A stretch of 54,460 nt of DNA, taken from Desulfobulbus sp. GTDB lineage: Bacteria; Desulfobacterota; Desulfobulbia; Desulfobulbales; Desulfobulbaceae. The notes beneath the pieces are model-generated. The model was not told the origin of the DNA and did no database searches. It saw nothing but the letters and a program-made list of their open reading frames with translations. Below are positions 1-7,976 of the stretch, piece after piece; position 1 is the stretch's first letter; each line of letters opens with the position of its first letter. A program made the translations under genes and the position numbers. The stretch is from assembly GCF_030824455.1 (NCBI RefSeq), contig NZ_JAVBXR010000102.1, forward strand, positions 1 to 54,460, written 5' to 3'.

Positions 1-562
1 ACCCTCCCCCAAGCGTAGTCTTTTCCAACAAGGCGTAAGACGTGCGCACCCCTGCAGTGTTCGTCCAATATTGCCGGCCGCTGAGATCGTTGGAAAGAAC
101 GTCACGGGAAACACCGTCAGTCTGCCCGTCGTCGCCGGTCGTTGCAGTTGCCCCAGAGGTGTCGGACGAAGATTCCGGGTCGTCGGAGTAGCGAAAATCA
201 TCGGACAGGGTCAACGACCAATGTTTGCTCAGATATCGCTCGTCGCTCACGTTCAGCTGTTGATTGACTTCGTTGTCGTCATCAACAAAATCATAGCTGA
301 GCTGGGGTGCATAGCGAAGATTGAACGTGTCGTAAGCGCCTCGGGAAGCGACGGTAACTGTCGGCCCGATGTTGATCTTGTGCGCGTCGCCTTCGTCTTC
401 GTTGTCTGCTTGTTCCTGCTTGTACGTCCGCTCGCGAAAGTCGTACCCTGTTCCGGCCGAACCGGTGACAATGGTCTCCCGTGCAACGGCAGAATTGGCG
501 ACAGAAAGGCCAAGGCTGGACACACAGGACAAGAGAAACAAAGACCGCTGCAAAAATGGCAT
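1..562 (-). CDS. Outer-membrane beta-barrel protein of the exopolysaccharide locus (C-terminus outside window)
   Basis: This frame stays open from an ATG at 562 to the window edge, giving about 187 residues. It begins with a signal peptide (MPFLQRSLFLLSCVSSLGLS, then an Ala-rich end near residue 28). The mature part has alternating polar and aromatic strands such as FNLRYAPQLSYDF and WSLTLSDDFRYSDDPES, separated by acidic loops, as in outer-membrane beta-barrels. It starts 14 bases after the stop of the Wza-like gene and shares its strand, so the two are probably co-transcribed. Barrel proteins of this look occur in PEP-CTERM/XrtA exopolysaccharide loci. A role as a polysaccharide secretion barrel is inferred from neighbours, and the family assignment is by appearance only. 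Confidence 0.6.
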   Translation of the reverse strand, partial: MPFLQRSLFLLSCVSSLGLSVANSAVARETIVTGSAGTGYDFRERTYKQEQADNEDEGDAHKINIGPTVTVASRGAYDTFNLRYAPQLSYDFVDDDNEVNQQLNVSDERYLSKHWSLTLSDDFRYSDDPESSSDTSGATATTGDDGQTDGVSRDVLSNDLSGRQYWTNTAGVRTSYALLEKTTLGGG

Positions 563-576
563 GAATCGCCTCTCGT

Positions 577-1350
577 TCAATGGGCTACGACAACGTCACC
601 GGGTTCAATTTCAATGTTTTTCTCAACATTCTTGCCTTCAAGATAGTCGTCGTAATCGAATTCAAATTTCTCGACCTTGTTCGATGCTTTTTCCTGGCCC
701 TTTTCCACAATCAAATCATTGCCCTGACGAATAATCGTCACCTTGGAATTGGCCCACTCATTAAATCCTCCGGCCTTGGCCACAGCTTTCACCAACACTG
801 TCGGATAATCGAGATGAAAAAGTCCTGGATTTTTTACCTGTCCCATCATCGTGTATTGGCGGCTGTTGCTTTGCAACAGGGTTGCAATCACATTCGGCTC
901 GTCATATACGGCGCCGTACAATTTTTTCAGATAGTCGGCAAGTTGGGTGAGCGTCATGCCGACAACATAAGCGTCTCCGATATGGCGCAGCGAAATCCGA
1001 CCGTCCGCCCCCACCTCGCTGCCAGCCCCACGTCCACGAACGCCGTCTTGAGCGACCGGCGCCGCTCCATCGGCAACCGCAGGTTCCGTTGCGGGATTTC
1101 CAGGCCCGATTGCCATCGAGCCTTCGCCATACACCTCAACATACAAAATATCCCGATAGCCGATGATGTATTCCCTATCCGACTGAACCTTGCCTTTTTT
1201 GCCCAGAATCTCTTGCCGATACTGTTCTTTGGTTTCCTTGGAGACCGCCTGCTCCCCCCCCGATTCGGCCGCCCAAGAGGACGCAACCAGCAAACCAAAA
1301 CAGATGATCACCCAAACACTTGCCTTTACCGCCTGAGAAAAAGTCTTCAT
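577..1350 (-). CDS. Wza-type polysaccharide export protein (Poly_export/SLBB)
   Basis: This is a 257-aa periplasmic or outer-membrane polysaccharide export protein. Residues 1-27 form a Sec signal peptide without a lipobox cysteine. A Poly_export domain starts at YIIGYRDILYVEVYGEGSM, interrupted by a low-complexity Ala/Gly insert, and an SLBB segment follows (MMGQVKNPGLFHLDYPT ... AVAKAGGF). I chose the ATG at 1350 over one 15 codons upstream because a GAGGAG ribosome site lies just before it and the signal peptide begins there. Proteins of this kind form or line the outer-membrane exit channel for exopolysaccharide. It pairs with the barrel gene downstream and lies opposite a PrsT-like TPR lipoprotein. 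Confidence 0.85.
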   Translation of the reverse strand: MKTFSQAVKASVWVIICFGLLVASSWAAESGGEQAVSKETKEQYRQEILGKKGKVQSDREYIIGYRDILYVEVYGEGSMAIGPGNPATEPAVADGAAPVAQDGVRGRGAGSEVGADGRISLRHIGDAYVVGMTLTQLADYLKKLYGAVYDEPNVIATLLQSNSRQYTMMGQVKNPGLFHLDYPTVLVKAVAKAGGFNEWANSKVTIIRQGNDLIVEKGQEKASNKVEKFEFDYDDYLEGKNVEKNIEIEPGDVVVAH

Positions 1351-1672
1351 ACGCTCCTCGCCCCAAAAAGCTTCATGAGATAAATAGTTTGACAAACTAT
1401 GCTACATACATAAAGAAAATAGTTCAAAGTAAAAAATGGCTTTCCTCTTTTTTGTGGGTTTCTTGTTGGGCATGCTGTACGCGCGGTTTCCCCTGAGACT
1501 TCAGCGTGGCGCGTGCAGCTTGGAAAAACAATCAGACTCCATGCTTCCCAACCGTCGATTGCCGTTCTGCTGTGCGGTTTTTTGTTCCTCAATCTCGACG
1601 ACTTGATATACAATGACGAATGCACTCAGATGCACGCACCACAGACTCTTCCTTTAAAATGGAGTTACTCCT
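1351..1672. promoter_or_regulatory. Divergent intergenic region of the exopolysaccharide genes with a 17-bp palindrome
   Basis: This 322-bp stretch separates two divergent genes and contains no convincing ORF. A perfect inverted repeat (ATAGTTTG-A-CAAACTAT) sits at 1384-1400, 34 bases upstream of the export gene start, where an operator would be expected. AT-rich TATACAAT near 1607-1614 could be the -10 of the rightward gene, but its -35 is poor. I looked for a sigma-54 (GG-N10-GC) promoter, as used by PrsR-controlled loci, and found no good match. Confidence 0.45.
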
Positions 1673-3970
1673 ATGCGATTAAAAAATCTATTTTCACCCG
1701 CTGTTTTTCTCTTGCCTCTCCTGTTGCTGTTGTCCCTGTCCGCTTGCTCGGACGGCGGCAAAAGTAAAGAGGAACACTACAAAAAAGCAATGGTCTACCT
1801 GGAGGCGCAGAAGGAAAAAGAAGCCATCATCGAGTTGCGCAACGCCGTGCAAATCGACCCTAAATACGCCGATGCCCGGTATCAGCTGGGCCTGCTCTAC
1901 CTCAAGAGCGGGGAGGTTCGTCAGGCTTTTGAGGAACTGCAACGAGCAGCAACCCTCGACCCCAAAAATATCGACGCGAAAATCAAAACTGCCGAGTTTT
2001 ACCTGCTGTCCCGTAAGAAGGATGAGGCGCGAAAAAATATCGATGAGGTGCTCGCCCAAGCGCCCGGCAACAACGACGCCCTGGCTCTGCTGGCCAACCT
2101 GGAGTTGATCGACGGCAAATACGACGCCGCCTTGACCACCATTGATAAGGCCATTGCCGGCACCCCCACCGAGGACCGCTTTTTCGCCATCAAAGGGCGA
2201 GCGCTCAGCGCTAAGGAACAATTTCCAGCGGCGGAAGCGGCTTTCGTCAAAGCCATTGAACTGGACGGCAAAAACCTCTCTAACCACGCCACCCTGGCTG
2301 CATTTTATGTAGAAAGGAAGGAGTTGAACAAGGCCAAAACCAGCCTGGAAAAGATGGCCGCCGCCTTTCCCGATTCTTCCCAACCCTACATGCAGATGGC
2401 CTCCATTGATCTGATGGAAAGCAATACGGACGCCGCCGAGCAGCATTTAACCCAGGCGCTCAAGGTTGATCCCAAAAACGGCAAACTCAAGACCTCCATT
2501 GCCGATTTTTACGCAAAAAACGGCAAATTCGAGCAGGCCGAGCAGTTGTACAAAGAGGCAATTCAAGGTGAAGAAAAACCCGAAGATTTTGAGGCCCAAC
2601 TGGCGAACTTCTATTTCGACTTCGGCAAATTTGACCAAGCCAAGGCTGAACTGGACAAAGTGACGGCCAAAAACGCAAAGAACCCCACCGCCAAGCTGGT
2701 GCAGGCCAAGTTCCAATTGAAAGACGGTAAGAACCAGGAAGCCCTCGACACCGTTACCGGCCTGATTCGCGACTATCCCAAATGGGGCGAACTCTTTTTT
2801 GTCAAGGCCCTGGCCCACAGCAACCTCAAGGATCTGAAACTGGCCAAGGAATCCCTGCTCGAAGCCATCAAGCTCAGCCCTGGATTCAGCAAGGCGCATT
2901 CCCTGCTCGCCATTCTCGCTCTGCAGGAAGGCGAATTCGAAACCGCCAAGAAAGAGGCGGCCACCGCCCTGAAGATCAACCCTCGAGATTTCCAGGCTGC
3001 CCTGACCCTGGCCAAGGGTGTCCTCTTCTCCAAGGAATACGATACTGCAGAAAAGATGTTCAGTGAACTTCACTCCAAGGTGCCGGACAATGTGGAGGTT
3101 TTGGGCAGTCTCGGTTTGACCTACATGGCTTTGAAGCAGGAGCCCAAGGCTAAACAGGCCTTTGAAAAACTGCTGGCTATTCAGCCGGACAACGCCAAGG
3201 CCTTCACCTTCCTTCTCCAATTGGCGCAAAAAAGTGGAACCTCCAAGGAAGAACTGATCAAAATGACCCAGGCCCAAATCGACAAGGCGCCCAAGAGCGG
3301 CGGCCTGCAGATCGTGCTGGCCAATCTGTACCTGAGCGCCAACCAGCCGGACAAGGCGCTTGAGATTTACAACAAGGCGCAGGAACTCGACCCTGAAAAT
3401 CCGCAGCCCTATGCCATGAGCGCCATGATTTTGACCAAGCAGGGCAAAACCGATCAGGCTATTACGGAATATAAAGACCTTTTGGCCAAGCAACCCAAGG
3501 CGCTCGGCGCCTATATGGGCCTGGGCAGCATCTATGAGCAGACCGGCAAACCTGATCTGGCCAAAGAAGCCTATGAAAAAGCCCTGGCGATAAAAGCCGA
3601 CTTCGCGCCGGCCGCCAACAACCTGGCCTGGATGATCGCCGAAAGCAAAGACCCTGACCTTGGCGAAGCCTTGCGTCTGGCCATGACCGCCAAGCAGCAG
3701 CAGCCCGAGGACGTCCACATCATCGACACCCTGGGCTGGGTGCATTACAAACGGGGTTCATTCAGCCTGGCGCGCAATGAGTTTGTGCAGGCCGTGCAGA
3801 AGCAGGAGGACATGCCCATTCTCCGCTACCATCTGGCCCTGGCCCTGTATGGCGAAGGCAAAAAGCAGGAGGCGATCAAGGAACTTGAAAAAACCCTGGC
3901 CCAGACGCAGCCCTTCCAAGAGAAGGAAGAAGCCGCCGCCACCCTGAAGAAGTGGCAAAGCGAACAATAA
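1673..3970 (+). CDS. prsT: PrsT-like TPR-repeat lipoprotein of the PEP-CTERM/exopolysaccharide system
   Basis: This is a 765-aa lipoprotein. Residues 1-24 are a signal peptide ending in the lipobox LSAC, with Cys25 as the lipidation site. The rest is a continuous array of roughly twenty TPR units with the usual W/Y-LG-Y-A-F-P spacing (for example ARYQLGLLYLKSGEVRQAFEE). Length and layout match the PEP-CTERM system TPR lipoprotein family (PrsT). These proteins are thought to scaffold exopolysaccharide assembly or export complexes in the periplasm. Its position opposite the Wza-type gene supports that role. The final TPRs near residues 640-740 are less regular. Confidence 0.85.
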   Translation: MRLKNLFSPAVFLLPLLLLLSLSACSDGGKSKEEHYKKAMVYLEAQKEKEAIIELRNAVQIDPKYADARYQLGLLYLKSGEVRQAFEELQRAATLDPKNIDAKIKTAEFYLLSRKKDEARKNIDEVLAQAPGNNDALALLANLELIDGKYDAALTTIDKAIAGTPTEDRFFAIKGRALSAKEQFPAAEAAFVKAIELDGKNLSNHATLAAFYVERKELNKAKTSLEKMAAAFPDSSQPYMQMASIDLMESNTDAAEQHLTQALKVDPKNGKLKTSIADFYAKNGKFEQAEQLYKEAIQGEEKPEDFEAQLANFYFDFGKFDQAKAELDKVTAKNAKNPTAKLVQAKFQLKDGKNQEALDTVTGLIRDYPKWGELFFVKALAHSNLKDLKLAKESLLEAIKLSPGFSKAHSLLAILALQEGEFETAKKEAATALKINPRDFQAALTLAKGVLFSKEYDTAEKMFSELHSKVPDNVEVLGSLGLTYMALKQEPKAKQAFEKLLAIQPDNAKAFTFLLQLAQKSGTSKEELIKMTQAQIDKAPKSGGLQIVLANLYLSANQPDKALEIYNKAQELDPENPQPYAMSAMILTKQGKTDQAITEYKDLLAKQPKALGAYMGLGSIYEQTGKPDLAKEAYEKALAIKADFAPAANNLAWMIAESKDPDLGEALRLAMTAKQQQPEDVHIIDTLGWVHYKRGSFSLARNEFVQAVQKQEDMPILRYHLALALYGEGKKQEAIKELEKTLAQTQPFQEKEEAAATLKKWQSEQ

Positions 3971-3990
3971 CCACCGAACAGGCGAGCCCA

Positions 3991-4521
3991 ATGGACATCC
4001 CATCGCTTCCCGGACGGGAGACAATCGTCGACAGCCGACAAATACAGCAACGGGTGCGGGAACTTGGCCGCCAGATCACCCAGGACTACCACGGTCGAAG
4101 CCTGGTGCTCCTGGGGGTGCTGAACGGGGCCTTTATCTTCGCCGCCGATCTTTGTCGGGCTATTGCCCTTGATCTGGAAATCGATTTTATCCGGGTGACC
4201 AGTTACGGGGCCTCGACGGAATCTTCAGGAACGATCCGACTGCTCAAGGAACCGAGCATCGACCTCAGCGGCAAGGATGTGCTCCTGGTGGAAGACATTG
4301 TCGACACCGGCACTACCATGTCCTGGTTGCAGGAGCATTTCCGGCAAAGCCCGGCACGCTCGGTGAAGATCTGCTCGCTCATCGACAAAAAGGAACGCAG
4401 GGTTGTTTCGGTTGAGGTCGATTATATCGGTTTTGCCCTCGACCGAGGCTTCCTGGTGGGCTATGGACTGGATTGTGCGGAAAGATACCGCAACCTTCCG
4501 GCCATTTACTCTTTGGAATAG
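3991..4521 (+). CDS. hpt: Hypoxanthine phosphoribosyltransferase
   Basis: This 176-aa purine salvage enzyme converts hypoxanthine (and guanine) plus PRPP to IMP/GMP. The PRPP-binding signature VLLVEDIVDTGTT is near residue 105. The flexible-loop SYG is near residue 71, and the C-terminal VDYIGFALDRGFLVGYGLD segment is typical of bacterial Hpt. The frame extends upstream to 3952, overlapping the TPR gene. I prefer the ATG at 3991 because the protein then has normal Hpt length and an AGGCGAG ribosome site precedes it. It follows the TPR gene by 20 bases, but a functional link is not implied. Confidence 0.93.
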   Translation: MDIPSLPGRETIVDSRQIQQRVRELGRQITQDYHGRSLVLLGVLNGAFIFAADLCRAIALDLEIDFIRVTSYGASTESSGTIRLLKEPSIDLSGKDVLLVEDIVDTGTTMSWLQEHFRQSPARSVKICSLIDKKERRVVSVEVDYIGFALDRGFLVGYGLDCAERYRNLPAIYSLE

Positions 4522-4592
4522 AAACGACTCGGTCCGTTTGCCCGCAATCGGGCCGCACCTGTTGACCATCTGCTGGTAGAAGGGAGACTGTT

Positions 4593-5249
4593 ATGCAAAA
4601 GAAAAATTTTGCTGTAATCTTGTCCGGTTGCGGTCACCAAGACGGCGCCGAAATCCATGAGGCAACGCTCACCCTCTGGGCCATCCATAAAAACGGCGGC
4701 GAGTTCCAGTGCTACGCGCCTGACATCAAACAGCAGCACGTGCTCAATCACATTACCGGCCAGGAGATGAACGAACAACGCAATGTGCTGATCGAGTCGG
4801 CCCGGATCGCTCGGGGCAAGATTGCTTCGCTGGCCACCTTTGCTCCGGAATCGGCGGACGCGCTGGTCATTCCCGGCGGTTTTGGCGCAGCCAAGAACTT
4901 GAGCAGTTACGCCTTTGACGGGGCAAAATGCACGGTGAACAGCGATGTCGCGGCGGCGATCAAGGCAATGCACGCGGCCGGCAAACCAATCGGCGCGCTG
5001 TGCATTGCCCCGGTAATTCTGGCCAAGGTGCTGGGCAACGTCACCCTGACCATTGGCCAGGATCCGACAACCGCCGACAATCTGGCCGCCATGGGGGCAA
5101 AACACCAACCAACCCTGCATGGGGAAATCGCTGTCGATCAGCAACACAAGATTGTCACCACGCCCTGCTACATGCTCAATTCACGGGTCGATCAGATCGC
5201 CGACGGCGCCGACCACCTGATCCAGGCTATGATGGCCATGATGGCCTGA
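4593..5249 (+). CDS. elbB: ElbB-type DJ-1/PfpI family glyoxalase
   Basis: This 218-aa protein belongs to the ElbB/ES1 branch of the DJ-1/PfpI superfamily. The N-terminus KNFAVILSGCGHQDGAEIHEA and the motif ALVIPGGFGAAKNLSSYAF are characteristic, and the nucleophile cysteine lies in PIGALCIAPVILA near residue 136. The E. coli homologue has weak glyoxalase activity and an ill-defined link to isoprenoid synthesis. An AAGGGAG ribosome site precedes the ATG. Length is normal for the family. The physiological role is not settled even in model organisms. Confidence 0.9.
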   Translation: MQKKNFAVILSGCGHQDGAEIHEATLTLWAIHKNGGEFQCYAPDIKQQHVLNHITGQEMNEQRNVLIESARIARGKIASLATFAPESADALVIPGGFGAAKNLSSYAFDGAKCTVNSDVAAAIKAMHAAGKPIGALCIAPVILAKVLGNVTLTIGQDPTTADNLAAMGAKHQPTLHGEIAVDQQHKIVTTPCYMLNSRVDQIADGADHLIQAMMAMMA

Positions 5250-5453
5250 CCTCGCCTTCCCCCGTCGACACTCGCTTCCCCGGCGCAATCAGCAACGGGG
5301 AGGACGCTTTTGCGTGCTCCCCGTCTTGACTGAAACGGCCAGCGGTTTATTTTCTTTCCCACAGAAATTCAGGTCGGTTGCACATTCAATTGCGCCGTCA
5401 CGATGCAGGCTCATCCGATCTGACCTCCCACAAGCAAACCAGCGAGATAAACC

Positions 5454-6290
5454 ATGAACACCACCAAAACCCTCCTGCTCATGGCGGCGCTCACGGCGCT
5501 GTTCATGATTGCCGGACAGGCCATGGGCGGTCAACAGGGCATGACCATTGCCCTGCTGCTGGCCCTGGGCCTCAATTTTTTTGCCTACTGGAATTCCGAC
5601 AAGATGGCCCTCGCCATGAACCGCGCCCGCGAGGTGTCGGTTGCGGAAGCGCCTGACCTGCACGCCCTGGTGGGCGCCTTGGCCGCTAGGGCAGGGATTC
5701 CCACGCCCAGGGTCTACGTGGTCGACGATCCGACGCCCAACGCCTTTGCCACCGGGCGCAATCCCGAGCATGCGGCGGTGGCGGTCACCACCGGCATCCT
5801 CCAGGTTCTGGATCGGTATGAGTTGGAAGGGGTCATTGCGCACGAGTTGGCGCACATCAAAAACCGCGACATCCTGGTCGGCTCGATTGCCGCCGTGATA
5901 GCGGGAGCAATTTCCTATCTGGCGACCATGGCGCAGTGGTCCATGCTTTTGGGCGGAGGCCGTAGCGACGATCAAGAAGGCAGCAATCCCCTGGTGATGC
6001 TGGTGACCATGCTGGTTGCGCCGCTGGCCGCGAGCCTGATCCAAATGGCCATCTCCCGCAGCAGGGAATACATCGCCGACGCCACTGGAGCTGCAATCTG
6101 CGGTCATCCCCAGTCGCTGGCCAGCGCCCTAAACAAACTGGCCAACTACAACGCCCAGCGGCCCATGAACGTTAACCCGGCCTCGGCCCAGATGTACATT
6201 GTCAACCCGCTCAGCGGCGGCTCGATTGCCGGCCTCTTCTCCACCCACCCGCCCATGGAAGAACGCATCCGCCGCCTGATGTCGATGTAA
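5454..6290 (+). CDS. htpX: Membrane zinc metalloprotease HtpX (M48)
   Basis: This 278-aa inner-membrane protease takes part in quality control of membrane proteins. Two hydrophobic segments lie at residues 5-50. The zinc motif HELAH (in GVIAHELAHIKNRD) is near residue 130, two further membrane segments span about 140-200, and the third zinc ligand is the Glu in SREYIADATGA. The architecture and length match HtpX. A possible promoter with TTGACT near 5326 lies in the 204-bp upstream gap. That gap also holds a GC-rich hairpin at about 5295-5324 that may terminate elbB. Confidence 0.94.
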   Translation: MNTTKTLLLMAALTALFMIAGQAMGGQQGMTIALLLALGLNFFAYWNSDKMALAMNRAREVSVAEAPDLHALVGALAARAGIPTPRVYVVDDPTPNAFATGRNPEHAAVAVTTGILQVLDRYELEGVIAHELAHIKNRDILVGSIAAVIAGAISYLATMAQWSMLLGGGRSDDQEGSNPLVMLVTMLVAPLAASLIQMAISRSREYIADATGAAICGHPQSLASALNKLANYNAQRPMNVNPASAQMYIVNPLSGGSIAGLFSTHPPMEERIRRLMSM

Positions 6291-6316
6291 GCGACGCTGG
6301 CGGACGGTCGGGGAGA

Positions 6317-6994
6317 TTACAACCGATTGATCATCTCGGCGAAGGCGGCCGCATCCAGACAGCCCTGGCCGAGCATGATCCCGTTGAGGCCAGAAATCCG
6401 CAGCAGATCCGCAGCATTGTCCGCAGTCACCCCACCCCCATACAGCACCGGCCGGTTGTCGGTTTTTCGAGCGATTTGGGGCAGCGCGGCGACAATCTCC
6501 GCCTCGCCCCTGGCCATCTCCAGGCTGGCCGGCGTCTCCGGGGTATACGCCCATATCAAACGCCCCAGTTCCTCCACGGCCATGGCTGCGGTCTGGGGCG
6601 TCAGCAGCTCCCGATCAATGCAGACAATGGGCTGCAGATCCTCGGCCAACGATTCATAGGCCTGCCGGGCCACATCCTGCACGGTTTCATGGCAATACCG
6701 CCGCCGCTCCCGATGCCCAAGCAGGGTGTACTTGGCCAGTCCGCGCAGCCAGGCGGCCGGAGTTGATCCGGTGTAGCTGCCCTGGGGATAAGCGGAGACA
6801 CCTTGCGCCGCCAGGGCCACGCCGGCGAGCTTTTGGGTTCGCTCGGCAACGCGCTCCAGGATGAGAAACGGGACGGCAAGGATCACCTCAAGATCAGTCC
6901 GGGGCCGATAAGCGGCGGCAAAGGCGTCGCACCACTGCAGCGCCCTTTCCGGGGCAAGATTGGCTTTCCAGTTGGCCAGCACTCTTGTATTCAT
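6317..6994 (-). CDS. Triosephosphate isomerase-like protein lacking the catalytic glutamate
   Basis: This 225-aa TIM-barrel protein aligns with triosephosphate isomerase. It keeps NWKAN (the catalytic Lys), LLGHRERR (the electrophilic His in the GHSERR position) and the phosphate-binding YGGGV near residue 188. The strand that normally reads AYEPVWAIGTG is here AYTPETPAS, so the general-base Glu is Thr and the flexible loop 6 is shortened. It is about 25 residues shorter than standard TpiA. Activity as an isomerase is therefore doubtful, and it may be a diverged paralogue with another function. It is the last gene of a long minus-strand housekeeping run. Confidence 0.7.
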   Translation of the reverse strand: MNTRVLANWKANLAPERALQWCDAFAAAYRPRTDLEVILAVPFLILERVAERTQKLAGVALAAQGVSAYPQGSYTGSTPAAWLRGLAKYTLLGHRERRRYCHETVQDVARQAYESLAEDLQPIVCIDRELLTPQTAAMAVEELGRLIWAYTPETPASLEMARGEAEIVAALPQIARKTDNRPVLYGGGVTADNAADLLRISGLNGIMLGQGCLDAAAFAEMINRL

Positions 6995-7039
6995 GGGATC
7001 AACCTCAGGGGGGGAATGGACGAAGAGAACGAAAAACGA

Positions 7040-7255
7040 TCAGGAACCGCTGTGGCCCCCACTGTGGCGCAGACTATCCCGATCAAGCTGGCGAACCTGC
7101 GGCGCGCCAGTGCCTGCTTCGGGCCCGGACGCCGGGCCGATGTTGGAGAAAAGAGTCACCAAGACGCCGATCACGGCAAACACCGCCAGGGTGAGGGCCA
7201 CAACCACGACAAGCAACCGAACCCTTGCCCACCGCTTTGGTTTGGCTTCGACCAT
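7040..7255 (-). CDS. Small single-pass membrane protein, unknown function
   Basis: This is a 71-aa ORF with a basic N-terminus (MVEAKPKRWARVR), one strongly hydrophobic helix at about residues 14-36, and a Ser/Gly/Gln-rich tail. It begins 8 bases after the yggU stop and sits between yggU and the TIM-like gene in the same orientation, so it is likely part of the operon. The topology suggests a short cytoplasmic N-terminus and a periplasmic tail. I do not recognise a family. Confidence 0.5.
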   Translation of the reverse strand: MVEAKPKRWARVRLLVVVVALTLAVFAVIGVLVTLFSNIGPASGPEAGTGAPQVRQLDRDSLRHSGGHSGS

Positions 7256-7263
7256 GAAGAGCC

Positions 7264-7593
7264 TCAGTTGTGCTGCCCGGCAAGATGCGCGGCCAGCACA
7301 GCGCGCACCTGGAGCTGATCAGCGCCGACAATGAGCACGGTTTTGCTCCGGCTTTGCTGGCCGCTTTTGATGGCCAAGGCCGATTTAGGCAGGTGGAAGA
7401 GTTTGGCGAGAAAAGCAATGACCGCCTTGTTGGCCTTGCCGTCCACTGGCGGCGTGGTCAGGCGGAGTTTGAGCATGTCGCCCTGTAAACCGGCAAGGCC
7501 GTTGGCGGCGGCGCGGGGCTGCACGTGCAGCCGCAGCAGCAAGGCGCCGTCCGCCTGAACCTGCAGACAGGGTATGGGCGCAGACAGCGTCAC
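7264..7593 (-). CDS. yggU: DUF167/YggU family protein
   Basis: This 109-aa protein has the DUF167 fold signature LRLHVQPRAAANGLAG and the conserved core TTPPVDGKANKAVIAFLAK. The start codon is GTG. It lies 20 bases downstream of yggT on the same strand, an association seen in many bacteria. The biochemical function of DUF167 proteins is unknown. Confidence 0.88.
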   Translation of the reverse strand: MTLSAPIPCLQVQADGALLLRLHVQPRAAANGLAGLQGDMLKLRLTTPPVDGKANKAVIAFLAKLFHLPKSALAIKSGQQSRSKTVLIVGADQLQVRAVLAAHLAGQHN

Positions 7594-7613
7594 GCCGGTC
7601 AGCGCAGGAGAGC

Positions 7614-7910
7614 CTATTGCAGCGACACGGCAATCTGCTGCAGGGTGGGCACAAGGAAACTCTGGAGGAACACGATGATCAGGATCAATATCATCGGGCT
7701 CAGATCAAGGCCGCCCATGATCGGAACCACCCGGCGGATCTTCATCAGCAGCGGATCGGTTGCCTGACGCAGAAAACGGACCACCGGGTTGTAGGGATCG
7801 GCATTGACCCAGGTGATGACCGCACGGGCAATCACCACCCAGATGTAGGCGCTGAGCACGAAGTTGATCAGTTTGGCGACCGCCATGAGAAAATTGCCGA
7901 GCATAAACAT
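7614..7910 (-). CDS. yggT: YggT family membrane protein
   Basis: This 98-aa integral membrane protein has two hydrophobic segments (about residues 5-30 and 70-95) flanking the YggT signature YNPVVRFLRQATDPLL near residues 40-56. Homologues are linked to osmotic tolerance and to cell-division or envelope genes, and some form tandem repeats; this is a single-unit version. The gene lies between metG and yggU in one transcription direction. Confidence 0.9.
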   Translation of the reverse strand: MFMLGNFLMAVAKLINFVLSAYIWVVIARAVITWVNADPYNPVVRFLRQATDPLLMKIRRVVPIMGGLDLSPMILILIIVFLQSFLVPTLQQIAVSLQ

Positions 7911-7976
7911 ACGAACACCTGAAAGCTAAAGGAAAGAGTGTAATGATTGTCGCGGGGCGACTCGCGGGGCGCGCCC

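Noticed and set aside
1351-1672. A sigma-54 (-24/-12) promoter for the exopolysaccharide genes
   Set aside because: The only similar string (TGGCGCG near 1516) has the GC at the wrong distance.
2447-3745. Long minus-strand open frame opposite the TPR lipoprotein gene
   Set aside because: Shadow of the TPR repeats. It has a repetitive, Leu/Gly/Phe-rich composition and no motif.
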